Shown piece after piece: positions 17,912 to 26,961 of a stretch of DNA of 64,000 nucleotides. The notes beneath the pieces are model-generated. The model saw only the letters and a program-made list of their open reading frames with translations. It was not told the DNA's origin and did not search any database. The first letter of the stretch is position 1, and every line of letters begins with the position of its first letter. The stretch covers positions 62,001 to 126,000 of the forward strand of contig NZ_JAGGJU010000006.1 of assembly GCF_017873095.1 (NCBI RefSeq), read 5' to 3'. The DNA comes from Heterorhizobium halophytocola. GTDB lineage: Bacteria; Pseudomonadota; Alphaproteobacteria; Rhizobiales; Rhizobiaceae. Made by a program: the position numbers and the translations under genes.

Positions 17912-20900
17912 TTAGTTGAAGCGTCCGGCCGCATGGGCAAGCATGGTGTAGACCTTGCCGGTGTCGGAGGTGAGATAGGACTGGGTGACCGACTTGTCGG
18001 TGTCGGTGCGGGCCACGTCCGCCAGCAGCTTTTCGAAGTCCGTGATGTAGCGATCGACGGCCGCGCGGAATTCCGGCTCCTGGTCGAACTTGCGCTTGAT
18101 CTCGTCGAAGGTCTGCTGGCCCTTCAGCGTGTAGAGGCGACGGGTGAAGACGTCGCGCTCACCGCGCTGATAACGGCGCCACAGATCGACCGAGGTGTCG
18201 TGATCGATGGCGCGGGCGATATCGACCGACAGCGAGTTCAGCGATTCGACGACATGGCGCGGATTGCGGCTGTCACCGGCGCGCGCCGGCTCGGCGCTGC
18301 GGCCGCCTGTCTGGCCGGCCGGCTGTTCGTCACGCGAAGCGCCGCGCAGCAGATCCGAGATCCAGCCGCCACCTTCGTTGCCGCGGGGCTGGGCCGGCGC
18401 GGGTGCACGGGTGGCCGGCGCCGGTGCGGCGTCCATCGGCAGGCTGCCGCGCAGGCCGAGATTGGCCGCAGGTGCTGCCGGAGCAGGGGCGGCCGGGGCC
18501 GGCGCACGCGCTGGCTGTTGCGGGGCAGGCGCGGGGGCCGCCACCTGACGCGGTGCCGGCTGTTCCGCTGCGATCGCCTTGCGCGGTGTCGAGACTTCCA
18601 GCGGATGCGATGTGCGGCCGACGAGCTGCGAGATGTCCTGCAGCGCGCGGATCTGCTCCGACACGGCGCGGCGCATGGCTGCCGCGCTTTCCTTGGCCTC
18701 TTCCGGCAGATCGAAGGCGCCGCGCTTCAGCTCGTTGCGGGTCAGGTCCAGTTCCTGGCGGATATCCTGTGCCGAGCGGCGGATTTCTTCGGTGGCACCG
18801 GAGAAGCGGCCGACGGCATCTTCGACGGCACCCTTCAGGGCTTCGCGCAGATGGGCGGCGGCCGAGTCCGACTTGCGGCCGGCTTCGCCAAAGGCGCGAT
18901 CGACTTCCGTCAGCGAACCGGACAGACCGGTGCGCAGGCGGCTTGCCAGCTCGTCGGAGCGCTTTTCGGCGTCGTTAAGCGTGGCCTCGATCGAGCGGGT
19001 GGCATCCTGGCCGGCGGCGAGCAGCGCGTCACGCATGCTGGCGGCCGTCGTGTTCGCCTGCGCCTCGGTCTCGGTGAGAATGCCGCCGATATCGGCAAAG
19101 GCGGAGGTGACGGACTGACGCAGATTGCCGGCGACATTGCCCGAGCGCTCTTCGACGCGGTCGAAGGCGGTCTCGACCATGTTGCCGAGCGACTGCATGG
19201 TGTTTTCGATTTCCTCGGAGCGCTTGACCAGACCGACCGAAAGATCGCGCAGCGCCTGCTGACGTTCTTCCAGCGTGCCGGCCAGGTTGGACTGGGCCGC
19301 CGAAAGCAGTTCGGACGCCTGGCCCAGCACCTTGGAGTGTTCGCCGAAGCGTCCAACGATGTGGGTGACCTGCGACAGGGCGCCGTCGGTGGCGGTGCTC
19401 AGACGCTGCAGCTGGTCGTCGAGCAGACGGCTGGATGTCGAAAGCACATCGGCTGCCTGGCCGGTCGTCTGGGCGAAGCGCTCGGTTGCCTGGCCGATCT
19501 GCTGATCGACATTGGCCAGATCGACGGAAGCCTGCTGTACCGTCTGGCTGATGGCCGCATTGCTCTGGGCAAGGCGATCGATCAGGCCGCCGGCGGCAGC
19601 CGTCAGCGAATTTTCCGTCTCGGTGATCCGGCGGGCCGCATCGTCGGCACGGTCGCTGATGGCGCTGATGATGGCACCGTTTTCGCCGCGCAGGCGCTCG
19701 GTGCCCTGCTGGACGGCGGCCGCGACGTCGTCGGCAACCTTGCGGCTGGTCTGGGTGAAGTCGGCGATCGCCGGCAGCGCCTTTTCGTCGAGGATACGGT
19801 TGAGCTCGGCCGAGCGACCCGAAAGGATCGAGTTGAGTTCGCGGGTGCGGTCGTCGAGGACGGTGCGGATGGCATTGCCGCGTGCTTCCAGCGCCTTTTC
19901 GACCGCTTCCAGCGAACCCGCCATCTCACCGGCATTGCTGGACAGCGATGCGTTGATCGACTGGGTGCGGATTTCCAGCGCATCGCCTGCCTGGCGAAGC
20001 GTGGAATTGAGGCTTTCGCTGGCCTCGCTGAGGGTGGTGTTCAGCGTGCTGCCGGCTTCGTTGAGGGTATTGTTGAGCGCGTCGAGCTGACGATGCAGCG
20101 TACCTTCCGTTTCGGCAACGCGGCTGGCGATCGCGTCGCCGACCTGGCTGAAGCTGACGGCGATATCGGCCGCCTGGCCCGCAAGCCGGGTCTGGGTGTC
20201 GGTCAGGCGGGCGGCAAACTGATCACCGGCCTGGGTAAAGCCATCGGCGATCTCGGTCGCCTGGGCGGCAAGGCGCGTCTGGGTATCCGACAGCCGGGTT
20301 TCCAGCTGCTCACCGGTGTTGCCGAGCTTTTCGGCGAACTGGTCGCCGGTCTGGCCGAGAATTTCGGCGAACTGGTCGCCGGTTTCCCGCAGGCGGGTGG
20401 CAAACTGCTCGCTGGTTTCGCCAAGGCGTGCCGCGATCTGTTCGCCGGCCTGGTTGAAATTGCCGGTGACTTCCGAAGCCTGGCTTGCCAGTCGCGACTG
20501 GGTTTCCGACAAGCGGCTTTCCAACCGTTCGCTGGTCTCTCCCAGACGGGCAGCGAACTGATCGCCGGTTTCGCCGAGACGGGCTGCGAACTGGTCGCCG
20601 GTCTCCTGCAGACGGGCGGTCGAACGGCTGGCTTCGTCATCCATCTGCCGGGCGGCATCCGAGACGGCGCTGCGCAGCGCGCCTGCCAGACCGGTAGCCT
20701 TGCCTTCGATCGTGCGGCTGACGTTTTCGAGGCCGACATTGAGCGCGCGGTCCATCGTCGACAGGCGCTCATCGATCTGCGCGGTGCGGCTGTCGAAGGT
20801 TTCGGCGACCCGCGATGCCCCGTCGTTGAGGACGGTGGCGATGCGGTCCGAGGCAGCACTGCCGGCGCGCTCGATGCCAGCAACCTTTTCAGACAGCTGT

Positions 20901-23740
20901 TCGGCAAATTTCTCGCCGGCTTCGGCAACGCGGCTGTCGACGCCGTCGAGACCGTGGCGGATGCGGTCGTCGAGCGTGCCGAGGCTGGTCTCGATCCGCT
21001 GCGAGGTATTGTCCAGGCGATTGGTCATGCCGGAAATCGAGGTTTCGACGCGGTTGGAGAAGTCTTCCGCCGAACGGGTGACTTCGGCAGCCGCCGTGCC
21101 GATGTCGCCGGCAAGCGCGCCGACGGTGTTGCGCAGGCGCTCGTCGAGCTGCTTGCTGCTGTCGTCGATGCTGCGCCGGATATCGTCTGCATGCGACTCG
21201 AAGGAAAGTTCCAGCATGCCGGTGCTCGCGGCAACCGAGGCGCCGAGGGCAGCACCCTGTTCGATGAGGGTGTTTTCGAGGCCTGCCTGGGCTTCGCCAA
21301 GTACCGTGTTGATGGCGTCGCGACCGGCGTCGAGCGAGGTGCGGATGCGCTCGTAATTGTCGGACAGGGCACCGTCGATCTGGGCCGCGCCATCGTTGAC
21401 GACCGTTTCGACGCGGTCGGTTGCGGCCGTGATGGTGCCGGCAATCTCGGCTGTGCGGCTGGACAGGGTGTCTTCGAGACGCTGCTGGTTGTCGGTGAAC
21501 GTGCTCTGCAGCGTCTCCGTGCGCAGCGCGAAGGCGGTCTCGATTTGCAGTTCGGCGTCGGATACGCTCTCGATGATGGCGGCCGACTTGCGGTCCAGCA
21601 CTTCGGAAATCCGGCTTTCGGTGCCGCTCAGCGACTGGTTCAGGGTCTCGGTGCGTTCTTCCAGGGCCTGGTCGAGACGGGAATGACCGGTCGCAAGGGT
21701 CTCGGTGATTTCACGGGTACGGGTGCTGAGCGTCTCGCTCAGGCGCTCTTCGGTGCCGGAGATGGCGCCGATCAGGCTGCCGGCATGGCTGTCGAGGCTG
21801 CGGGCGACGCTGTCGGCACCGCTGGCGAGCAGGCCGTTGATTTCGGCGGTCTTCGATTCGATCGTCGCGGCGAGACGCTGGTGGCTGCCCTCGAAGCGTT
21901 CGACCACTTCGCTGCTGCGGGCCGAAAGATCCTGCTCGAAACGATCCTGGCTGGCGTTCAGGGTGTCGGCAAACGCGGTGCTGCGGCTTTCGAGCGTCTG
22001 GCCCAGACGTTCCTGCGCCGTGGCGAAGCCCTCGTCGAAGGCGCGGGTCTTCTCCGCCATCGTGTCGGCGATTTCCTGGGCCCGGTTGGCGAGCGCGCTT
22101 TCGATTATGTCCTGACCGGTGCCAAGCGCGGCCGCCAGAGCGAAGGACTGGTCGCTGACCGAGCCGGAGATCCGCTCGATGCTGGTGGTCAGCAGACCGT
22201 CGACCGATTCCGCCGTGCTGCTCAGGCTCTCGTTGATGCGGTGCAGGCTTTCGCTGAGCTTGCTGTCGAGCGAGCCGGCGCGTTCGTCGAAGGCGCTGGC
22301 GAATTCGGATACGCGGCCGTCGAAGGCCGTGTTGATCTGCCCGACGGTGGCCTGCAGGCGGTCTTCGAAGAGGCCGGTGCGCAGATCCATGTCGACGGTG
22401 ATGTCCTCGACGCTCGACTGCAGCGCCTGGCGGAAATTCGCCCCCTTTTCGTCGAGGCTCGAATTCAGGCGGCCAAGCACGTCCTCCAGCGAGTTGGTGA
22501 TGCTCTTTTCGCCGGTCGACAGGCTTTCGGCGATAGCGCGGGTGCGCTCCGCCAGGGTCTCGTTCAACTGCTTGGAGCGTTCGATCAGCGCCGAATTCAG
22601 GCGGTCCGTATTGGCTTCCAGCGTCGAGGCGCGGGTCTCGAAGTCGCCGAGCAGCTTGTCGCTCTTTTCCGAAAGGCTGGTCGTCAGTTCTTCCAGGCGG
22701 TTGTCGAATTCGCTGGTGAGCGCGAAGCCCGATGCGCCGAGGGCTTCGACCAGGCTGTCGGTCTTGGCGGTCAGAAGGTTGCCGAGCGCGGTGGCCGCGG
22801 CATTCGAGCGCTCGGTGAGCGTGGCGGCACGGGTGTCGATCATCGAGGCGAAGGCTTCGCCCGATGTCGCCAGACGGACAGAGATCTCTTCGGAGACCAG
22901 TGAAAGGTCTTCCTTCAGCTGGTCATGGGCACCGGTGATGGAGGAGCGGATGCGCTCGGCGTGATTGACGATCGCGTCGCGCTCGGCGCCCAGTTCGTGG
23001 ACCAGGCCGCGGACACGCATTTCGTTGTCGGTATAGGAGCGCTCGAGGGCGGACACTTCCGAATGCACCAGGCTTTCCAGCTCGCTGGCCCGGGCGATCG
23101 TGCGCTCGATGCCTTCGTTCATCGCGTTGACTTCGCGGCGGACGGCCTGGCCGACGGTCATCAGGCGCTCGGTGGCAACGGTTTCCGGTTCGGCCAGGCG
23201 GAGCGCCACTTCGGCCATCGAACGGGCGACGTTGCGAAGGTCCTGGGCGCGGGCGACCATGACGGCAAAGGCGAAGAACAGCAGGATCGGCAGCAAAGTG
23301 CCGATCGGAATGGCGATCAGACCGGGCTGCTGCATGATGTCGGACAGCGAGCGGGAGTGCCAGAGCGAGGACCCGTAGAGGATCTGCGTCAGGCCGACGG
23401 CGCCCACAACCCACAGGACCGAGACGATCACCGCGTTGCGCAGGGCGGAGCTCATCGAGCCGCTTTCAAGCGATTTCAGGATGGCGGCGGGGCTGCGGCG
23501 CGAGCCGTCATTGGCAGGCTCGAATACCGGGGCGCGAGGCGTCGGCTCGGCAGCCGGGGAGGGCTTGCGCTCTGCGGTTCTCTGCCTGGCAGGCGATTCC
23601 GCTGCGGCGGCGCCCGATGGCTTGGCCGGATAATCGGCGGGCGCTGGAGCATCGGCATCGTCGAAATCGATCCTCAGAGCGTCTTCAAGCGCCTGGTAGG
23701 CACTTTCATCAATCGACTCGCTCGTCTTCTTGGTCGCCAT
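17912..23740 (-). CDS. Giant apolipoprotein-like coiled-coil protein, growth pole ring (GPR/RgsE)-like
   Basis: The 1942-residue protein has a Pro/Ala-rich cytoplasmic N-terminus (1-105) and two close membrane helices at about 110-175 (AVIVSVLWVVGAVGLTQILY and GTLLPILLFFAFAVMVARA). About 1400 residues of alpha-helical repeats follow, with periodic ET/ER...L patterns of apolipoprotein A1/A4/E type. A Pro/Ala-rich linker (around 1730-1800) leads to a conserved globular C-terminus (SVDLWRRYQRGERDVFTRRL). This layout matches the Agrobacterium growth pole ring protein (known there to form a ring at the growing pole and to be needed for polar growth) and S. meliloti RgsE. Older annotations call it kinesin-like, which is misleading. 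The start has GAGG nine bases upstream. It is divergent from an Hpt-like gene. Confidence 0.88.
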   Translation of the reverse strand: MATKKTSESIDESAYQALEDALRIDFDDADAPAPADYPAKPSGAAAAESPARQRTAERKPSPAAEPTPRAPVFEPANDGSRRSPAAILKSLESGSMSSALRNAVIVSVLWVVGAVGLTQILYGSSLWHSRSLSDIMQQPGLIAIPIGTLLPILLFFAFAVMVARAQDLRNVARSMAEVALRLAEPETVATERLMTVGQAVRREVNAMNEGIERTIARASELESLVHSEVSALERSYTDNEMRVRGLVHELGAERDAIVNHAERIRSSITGAHDQLKEDLSLVSEEISVRLATSGEAFASMIDTRAATLTERSNAAATALGNLLTAKTDSLVEALGASGFALTSEFDNRLEELTTSLSEKSDKLLGDFETRASTLEANTDRLNSALIERSKQLNETLAERTRAIAESLSTGEKSITNSLEDVLGRLNSSLDEKGANFRQALQSSVEDITVDMDLRTGLFEDRLQATVGQINTAFDGRVSEFASAFDERAGSLDSKLSESLHRINESLSSTAESVDGLLTTSIERISGSVSDQSFALAAALGTGQDIIESALANRAQEIADTMAEKTRAFDEGFATAQERLGQTLESRSTAFADTLNASQDRFEQDLSARSSEVVERFEGSHQRLAATIESKTAEINGLLASGADSVARSLDSHAGSLIGAISGTEERLSETLSTRTREITETLATGHSRLDQALEERTETLNQSLSGTESRISEVLDRKSAAIIESVSDAELQIETAFALRTETLQSTFTDNQQRLEDTLSSRTAEIAGTITAATDRVETVVNDGAAQIDGALSDNYERIRTSLDAGRDAINTVLGEAQAGLENTLIEQGAALGASVAASTGMLELSFESHADDIRRSIDDSSKQLDERLRNTVGALAGDIGTAAAEVTRSAEDFSNRVETSISGMTNRLDNTSQRIETSLGTLDDRIRHGLDGVDSRVAEAGEKFAEQLSEKVAGIERAGSAASDRIATVLNDGASRVAETFDSRTAQIDERLSTMDRALNVGLENVSRTIEGKATGLAGALRSAVSDAARQMDDEASRSTARLQETGDQFAARLGETGDQFAARLGETSERLESRLSETQSRLASQASEVTGNFNQAGEQIAARLGETSEQFATRLRETGDQFAEILGQTGDQFAEKLGNTGEQLETRLSDTQTRLAAQATEIADGFTQAGDQFAARLTDTQTRLAGQAADIAVSFSQVGDAIASRVAETEGTLHRQLDALNNTLNEAGSTLNTTLSEASESLNSTLRQAGDALEIRTQSINASLSSNAGEMAGSLEAVEKALEARGNAIRTVLDDRTRELNSILSGRSAELNRILDEKALPAIADFTQTSRKVADDVAAAVQQGTERLRGENGAIISAISDRADDAARRITETENSLTAAAGGLIDRLAQSNAAISQTVQQASVDLANVDQQIGQATERFAQTTGQAADVLSTSSRLLDDQLQRLSTATDGALSQVTHIVGRFGEHSKVLGQASELLSAAQSNLAGTLEERQQALRDLSVGLVKRSEEIENTMQSLGNMVETAFDRVEERSGNVAGNLRQSVTSAFADIGGILTETEAQANTTAASMRDALLAAGQDATRSIEATLNDAEKRSDELASRLRTGLSGSLTEVDRAFGEAGRKSDSAAAHLREALKGAVEDAVGRFSGATEEIRRSAQDIRQELDLTRNELKRGAFDLPEEAKESAAAMRRAVSEQIRALQDISQLVGRTSHPLEVSTPRKAIAAEQPAPRQVAAPAPAPQQPARAPAPAAPAPAAPAANLGLRGSLPMDAAPAPATRAPAPAQPRGNEGGGWISDLLRGASRDEQPAGQTGGRSAEPARAGDSRNPRHVVESLNSLSVDIARAIDHDTSVDLWRRYQRGERDVFTRRLYTLKGQQTFDEIKRKFDQEPEFRAAVDRYITDFEKLLADVARTDTDKSVTQSYLTSDTGKVYTMLAHAAGRFN
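20110..20640 (-). repeat. 11-residue (33-bp) tandem repeats inside the GPR-like gene
   Basis: This part of the gene encodes successive copies of an 11-residue unit such as ETGDQFAARLG, ETSERLESRLS, ETQSRLASQAS, ETSEQFATRLR, QTGDQFAEILG and NTGEQLETRLS. At DNA level the copies are similar enough to be seen directly (ctggtcgccggt-type strings recur). Eleven-residue periodicity suggests amphipathic helices or right-handed coiled coil, as in apolipoproteins. Boundaries are approximate. Confidence 0.8.
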
Positions 23741-24214
23741 TGGTTACGCCTCGTTACAACTCTTAAGGCCGGCGAAACCTGGCGTCCGCGCGTCATGCGC
23801 AGAGACTATTCCGCCGTCCTGACCCGTCGATGCCGACCTCACCCGCATGGGCACCTGCCTCGACGTGCATCTCAAGACCATTCCTGATGAATTTCAGCCG
23901 CCTGACGGCTTTCCTTCATACCATCCTTCGGTCTTGCCGGGCAAAAAAATACTCGCAATTGCCCATTGATCCGTATCGTAGTGACACATTCACCCCCGGA
24001 TGACAATTATGCCAGTCCTGCGGGGCGAGTTTCCCTTGCAATTGTTAACAGAATTTGGCCGAAATCGCGGGCTGAAAGCCAAAAAGCCTCAGGCCTTTAC
24101 TTAAAATTAACCTTAGTTTCAATCTCCTTGCGCAGGCTGGTGCTCTTAATCGAATTCCAAGCCGCAGCATGGATCATGGAAGCCCTGAACGCCAATGAAC
24201 CAGGGATGCATATC
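23741..24214. other. Intergenic region between divergent GPR-like and Hpt-like genes
   Basis: These 474 bases become AT-rich after about 23940 and presumably carry promoters for both divergent genes. Recurrent CAATTG strings (near 23956 and 24038), GTTAAC (24044-24049) and TTAACC (24109-24114) are present. No convincing gene was seen. Confidence 0.45.
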
Positions 24215-24580
24215 ATGGCACGTGCCAACGCCGCTTTCGCCACTCCGTCCGCCAAGGCCATTCCCACCGACTGCGCTTCGCCGGTCGATCTTGCCTGGCT
24301 TGCCACGGAATATCACGGCAACTCCGAGGCCGAACTGGACGCGCTGAAGGGGTTCAGCCGCCAGGCCCGCAGCTGCCTGCAGGTGCTGGGCTCAGGCGAT
24401 CTGCAGGAGATCCGGCGGGCAAGTGACCTGCTCGGTGCGATGGCCGGCAATCTCGGCGCGCGCCGCATCTGTGCGGCGAGCGAAAGGCTGAGCGGCGAGG
24501 GCGTGACGGCCGAGAGCATCGCACTCCTCGGTGCATCGATCGTCGAGACCGAGAATTTCATCCTGAAGCTCTGCCGTTAA
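24215..24580 (+). CDS. Hpt-domain-like protein lacking the phospho-accepting histidine
   Basis: The 121-residue protein is helical and aligns with histidine phosphotransfer (Hpt) domains: PVDLAWLATE, LDALKGFSRQARSCLQVL, then RRASDLLGAMAGNLGARRIC where Hpt proteins have the AHxLKGxAxxxGA motif. The phosphorylatable His is Ser 70 and the following Lys is Leu 73, so phosphotransfer through this site is not possible. It may be a binding-only domain. The ATG at 24215 is chosen on similarity of MARANAAF to rhizobial Hpt proteins and a weak AGGGA; in-frame ATGs at 24177 and 24206 are alternatives. It is divergent from the GPR-like gene. Confidence 0.7.
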   Translation: MARANAAFATPSAKAIPTDCASPVDLAWLATEYHGNSEAELDALKGFSRQARSCLQVLGSGDLQEIRRASDLLGAMAGNLGARRICAASERLSGEGVTAESIALLGASIVETENFILKLCR

Positions 24581-24742
24581 GCGCAGCCGCTCTCCAAGAC
24601 GGCGGGAGGGGCAAGGCCGATCTGCCCCGGCGGTGCCGCGGTGTTCACGCGCCTGTGCGTCCGCAATGATTGACTAGGCAGACGAATTCGGGGAAAAGTG
24701 CCGGCCCGCGCCTTTCCTCAGCAGATCTGGACATATTCACGC

Positions 24743-25063
24743 ATGACAAAACTGACGATCATCGCCTTCGACGGCACGCCTTTCGAACTGGATGCCGCAC
24801 CGGGATCGACGGTGATGGAAAACGCCGTGCGCAACTCCGTGCCGGGCATCGAAGCCGAGTGCGGCGGGGCCTGCGCCTGCGCCACCTGTCATGTCTATGT
24901 CGATGAAGCCTGGACGGCGGCGGTCGGCGAGCCGACACCGATGGAAGAGGACATGCTCGACTTCGCGTCGGATGTCCGGCCGAATTCCAGGCTCTCCTGT
25001 CAGATCAAGGTCACCGAAGCCCTCGATGGCCTGGTGGTCAATGTTCCGGAGCGTCAGGGCTGA
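24743..25063 (+). CDS. 2Fe-2S ferredoxin (adrenodoxin type)
   Basis: The 106-residue protein carries the cluster ligands Cys 40, Cys 46 and Cys 49 ([14 protein letters not shown]) and Cys 86 (RLSCQIKV), the adrenodoxin-type spacing C-x5-C-x2-C...C. Acidic [10 protein letters not shown] after the cluster loop is typical. It is a cytoplasmic electron carrier, perhaps for Fe-S assembly, a P450 or a hydroxylase; the window does not show the partner. The frame extends to 24698, but the ATG at 24743 fits the family length. Confidence 0.93.
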   Translation: MTKLTIIAFDGTPFELDAAPGSTVMENAVRNSVPGIEAECGGACACATCHVYVDEAWTAAVGEPTPMEEDMLDFASDVRPNSRLSCQIKVTEALDGLVVNVPERQG

Positions 25064-25097
25064 TCATCCGCGCCGTCGGCTGCACGCCATGGCGGAC

Positions 25098-25262
25098 GCA
25101 AAAAAAAGTGCCTCGCTGTGCCCTTGGGCGGTCAGCGAGGCAAAGTGGGCGCGTCGCCTTTGGGAGAGGGAGGAGCACCCGCGGCTGATGGACACGCCAG
25201 GAGAACCTGGTAGAATTTCTGCGACTTGCATGTTGATCTCATTATTACTTTAGTATCTTCGC
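25098..25262 (-). ncRNA. Candidate trans-acting small RNA with anti-Shine-Dalgarno motif
   Basis: On the minus strand this noncoding stretch folds into a 5-bp hairpin CCAGG-TTCT-CCTGG (25197-25210). A GC-rich imperfect hairpin follows whose loop region exposes CTCCTCCC (complement of 25168-25175), then a 9-bp terminator hairpin with seven T residues. A CUCCUCCC-type loop is the hallmark of the rhizobial cuckoo/alpha-r14 sRNA family, which can pair with ribosome binding sites. The 5' end is a guess; no strong promoter was recognised. The alternative is a 3' untranslated region of the upstream DUF922 gene. Confidence 0.45.
25100..25141 (-). terminator. Intrinsic terminator
   Basis: GCCTCGCTG (25110-25118) pairs with CAGCGAGGC (25133-25141), a perfect 9-bp stem. 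On the minus strand it is followed by a short spacer and seven T residues (25100-25107 complement). It ends the candidate sRNA and/or transcripts from the DUF922 gene about 225 bases upstream. Confidence 0.8.
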
Positions 25263-25367
25263 AAGTTCTAGGGCGAGTTTTAGCCTGTTATTCACAGGTA
25301 TATGCGTCAGGCCCGGGCAAGTTTCCCTGCCAAATGCCGCGGAATCCACTCAAAATCGATGGTGCTA

Positions 25368-25994
25368 TTACTTGCCGGTGTTGCTGCGCTGCAGGCGGGT
25401 CTGCAGGATGCGAATCATCCGGCGTTCGAAATTGATCGCCTCGACCCGGTCAAATCGCATCTGGTCCTTGTCATGCGCGGCAATCGCCTCGTCGGAAATC
25501 TGCGCCACCTTGTCCTGCAGGACGCTACAGTTTGCCATCGGCGGCAGGGCGCGCAGGGCATTGTCGAGCCAATGGGCGTGCTGCTTGGCGATTTCGGCAT
25601 GCCGGGCTTCGTGGCGCTCGATGTCGCTGGACAGGGCATCCCAGATCATTGCCAGGTCTTTCGTCGCGTGACGACGGTATTTCCAGCGCGGCAGGATCAT
25701 GTGCGCCTTCACGATGACCTTGATCGTGCCGATGCTGCATCGACCGTTCTTCTGGACGTAGTTGAGTTCACCGTCGAACTTGATCTTCGTGGCGCCGGGA
25801 TGCCGCGAGTTCGTGCTGTTGGTGAAGGGGCCGGCCGTCTGCAGTTCCCGGTCGAGATCCTCGGCGGTATGGCCGCCGATGGAGAAGTAGGAAACCGTCT
25901 TGCGGACAATGGCTTGGGCTGGGGCCTGATGCGTGCATGTCAGCAGAAACAGACTGGCCAGGGCGGCTGGCGCAAGCCCGTAGGGTAATTTCAT
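25368..25994 (-). CDS. DUF922 secreted protein with HExxH motif
   Basis: The 208-residue protein starts with a signal peptide ending near APAQA (residue 28). The mature part has the DUF922 pattern: an N-terminal VSYFSIGGHTAEDL, central GRCSIGTIKVIVKAHMILP, and HEARHAEIAKQHA, a zinc-type HExxH. DUF922 proteins are proposed Zn-dependent proteases, probably periplasmic here. The frame runs upstream to 26180, but the ATG at 25994 directly precedes the signal peptide. It is divergent from the fol genes. Confidence 0.82.
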   Translation of the reverse strand: MKLPYGLAPAALASLFLLTCTHQAPAQAIVRKTVSYFSIGGHTAEDLDRELQTAGPFTNSTNSRHPGATKIKFDGELNYVQKNGRCSIGTIKVIVKAHMILPRWKYRRHATKDLAMIWDALSSDIERHEARHAEIAKQHAHWLDNALRALPPMANCSVLQDKVAQISDEAIAAHDKDQMRFDRVEAINFERRMIRILQTRLQRSNTGK

Positions 25995-26091
25995 GAGACG
26001 GAGCCCGTTCAGTTGTATTCGCCGCGACCTTGGGGCATAGGCATGGCGAGCGCAATATCGCTCGGCGAAATTTAATGTACGGAGATGGCCG

Positions 26092-26961
26092 GTGGCGATG
26101 GCGGAGACACGAAGCTGGCAGCTGGCCCATGGACGCAGTCTCGCGCTCGGCCATATGCCGCTGATCATGGCGGTGGTCAACGTGACGCCGGATTCGTTTT
26201 CCGATGGGGGCGATCATGCCGAGACGGACGCGGCCTTTTCCCACGCGCTGACGCTTCTTCAGGAGGGTGCCCATATCCTCGATATCGGCGGCGAATCGAC
26301 CCGGCCCGGTGCCACGGCCGTCTCGGCCGACGAGGAGCAGGCCCGGATCCTGCCGCTGATCGCGCGCCTGGTGCGCGAAACCGAGGCGGTCATTTCGGTC
26401 GACAGCTACCGGCCGGAAACCGCAAGGCTTGCCATTAATGCCGGCGCCCATATCGTCAACGATGTCTGGGGGCTGCAATACGACCCCGCCATGGCCGTCA
26501 TGACGGCCGAGACGGGGGCCGGGATCTGTATCATGCATACGGGCCGCGGACGGGTAAAGTCGGCCGATGTGGTGGTCGACCAGCATGAATTTCTCGATCG
26601 CTCGCTGGAGATTGCGGCCAGCGCCGGGATCAATCCGGCCGCTATCGTCCTCGATCCGGGATTCGGCTTCAACAAGGAGACGGCGGCAGAGAACTTCGCC
26701 CTGATGGCGCGCTTCGAGGCGTTGCACGCCTTTGGTCATCCGCTGCTCGTCGGCACCTCGCGCAAGCGGTTTCTCGGGGAGGTGACGGGGCGCGACGCCA
26801 AGGGTCGCGATATCGCGACCGCTACCACCTCGGCCCTGCTCTGGCTGAAGGGCGCCAGCGTTTTCAGGGTTCACAATGTCGCGGCCAGCCGGGATGCGCT
26901 GGCAGTCGCCGATGCTATGCTGCGGGCGGCCCGCGCCGAACAGGAAGGAAGCGACCGTTGA
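26092..26961 (+). CDS. folP: Dihydropteroate synthase
   Basis: The 289-residue cytoplasmic enzyme joins 6-hydroxymethyl-7,8-dihydropterin pyrophosphate and p-aminobenzoate in folate synthesis and is the sulfonamide target. The family signatures are clear: VVNVTPDSFSDGG (about 29-41), DIGGESTRPGA, VDSYRPE, VNDVWG, LDPGFGFNK and GTSRKRFLG. GGAG at 26081 is spaced seven bases from the GTG at 26092; the ATG at 26098 is a close alternative. It overlaps folB by four bases, the first of three overlapping folate genes. Confidence 0.96.
   Translation: MAMAETRSWQLAHGRSLALGHMPLIMAVVNVTPDSFSDGGDHAETDAAFSHALTLLQEGAHILDIGGESTRPGATAVSADEEQARILPLIARLVRETEAVISVDSYRPETARLAINAGAHIVNDVWGLQYDPAMAVMTAETGAGICIMHTGRGRVKSADVVVDQHEFLDRSLEIAASAGINPAAIVLDPGFGFNKETAAENFALMARFEALHAFGHPLLVGTSRKRFLGEVTGRDAKGRDIATATTSALLWLKGASVFRVHNVAASRDALAVADAMLRAARAEQEGSDR

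Noticed and set aside
17867..22903. A 1678-codon open frame on the plus strand opposite the GPR-like gene
   Set aside because: It is exactly antisense to a clear coiled-coil protein. Its own translation is low-complexity Gly/Arg/Ala-rich with no domain. Repetitive GC-rich codons in the real gene leave the opposite frame open by chance.
25188..25253. A 21-residue plus-strand ORF after GGGAGGAG
   Set aside because: The ribosome site is 12 bases away, too far for good initiation. The minus-strand hairpins and T-run explain the region better as a small RNA or terminator.
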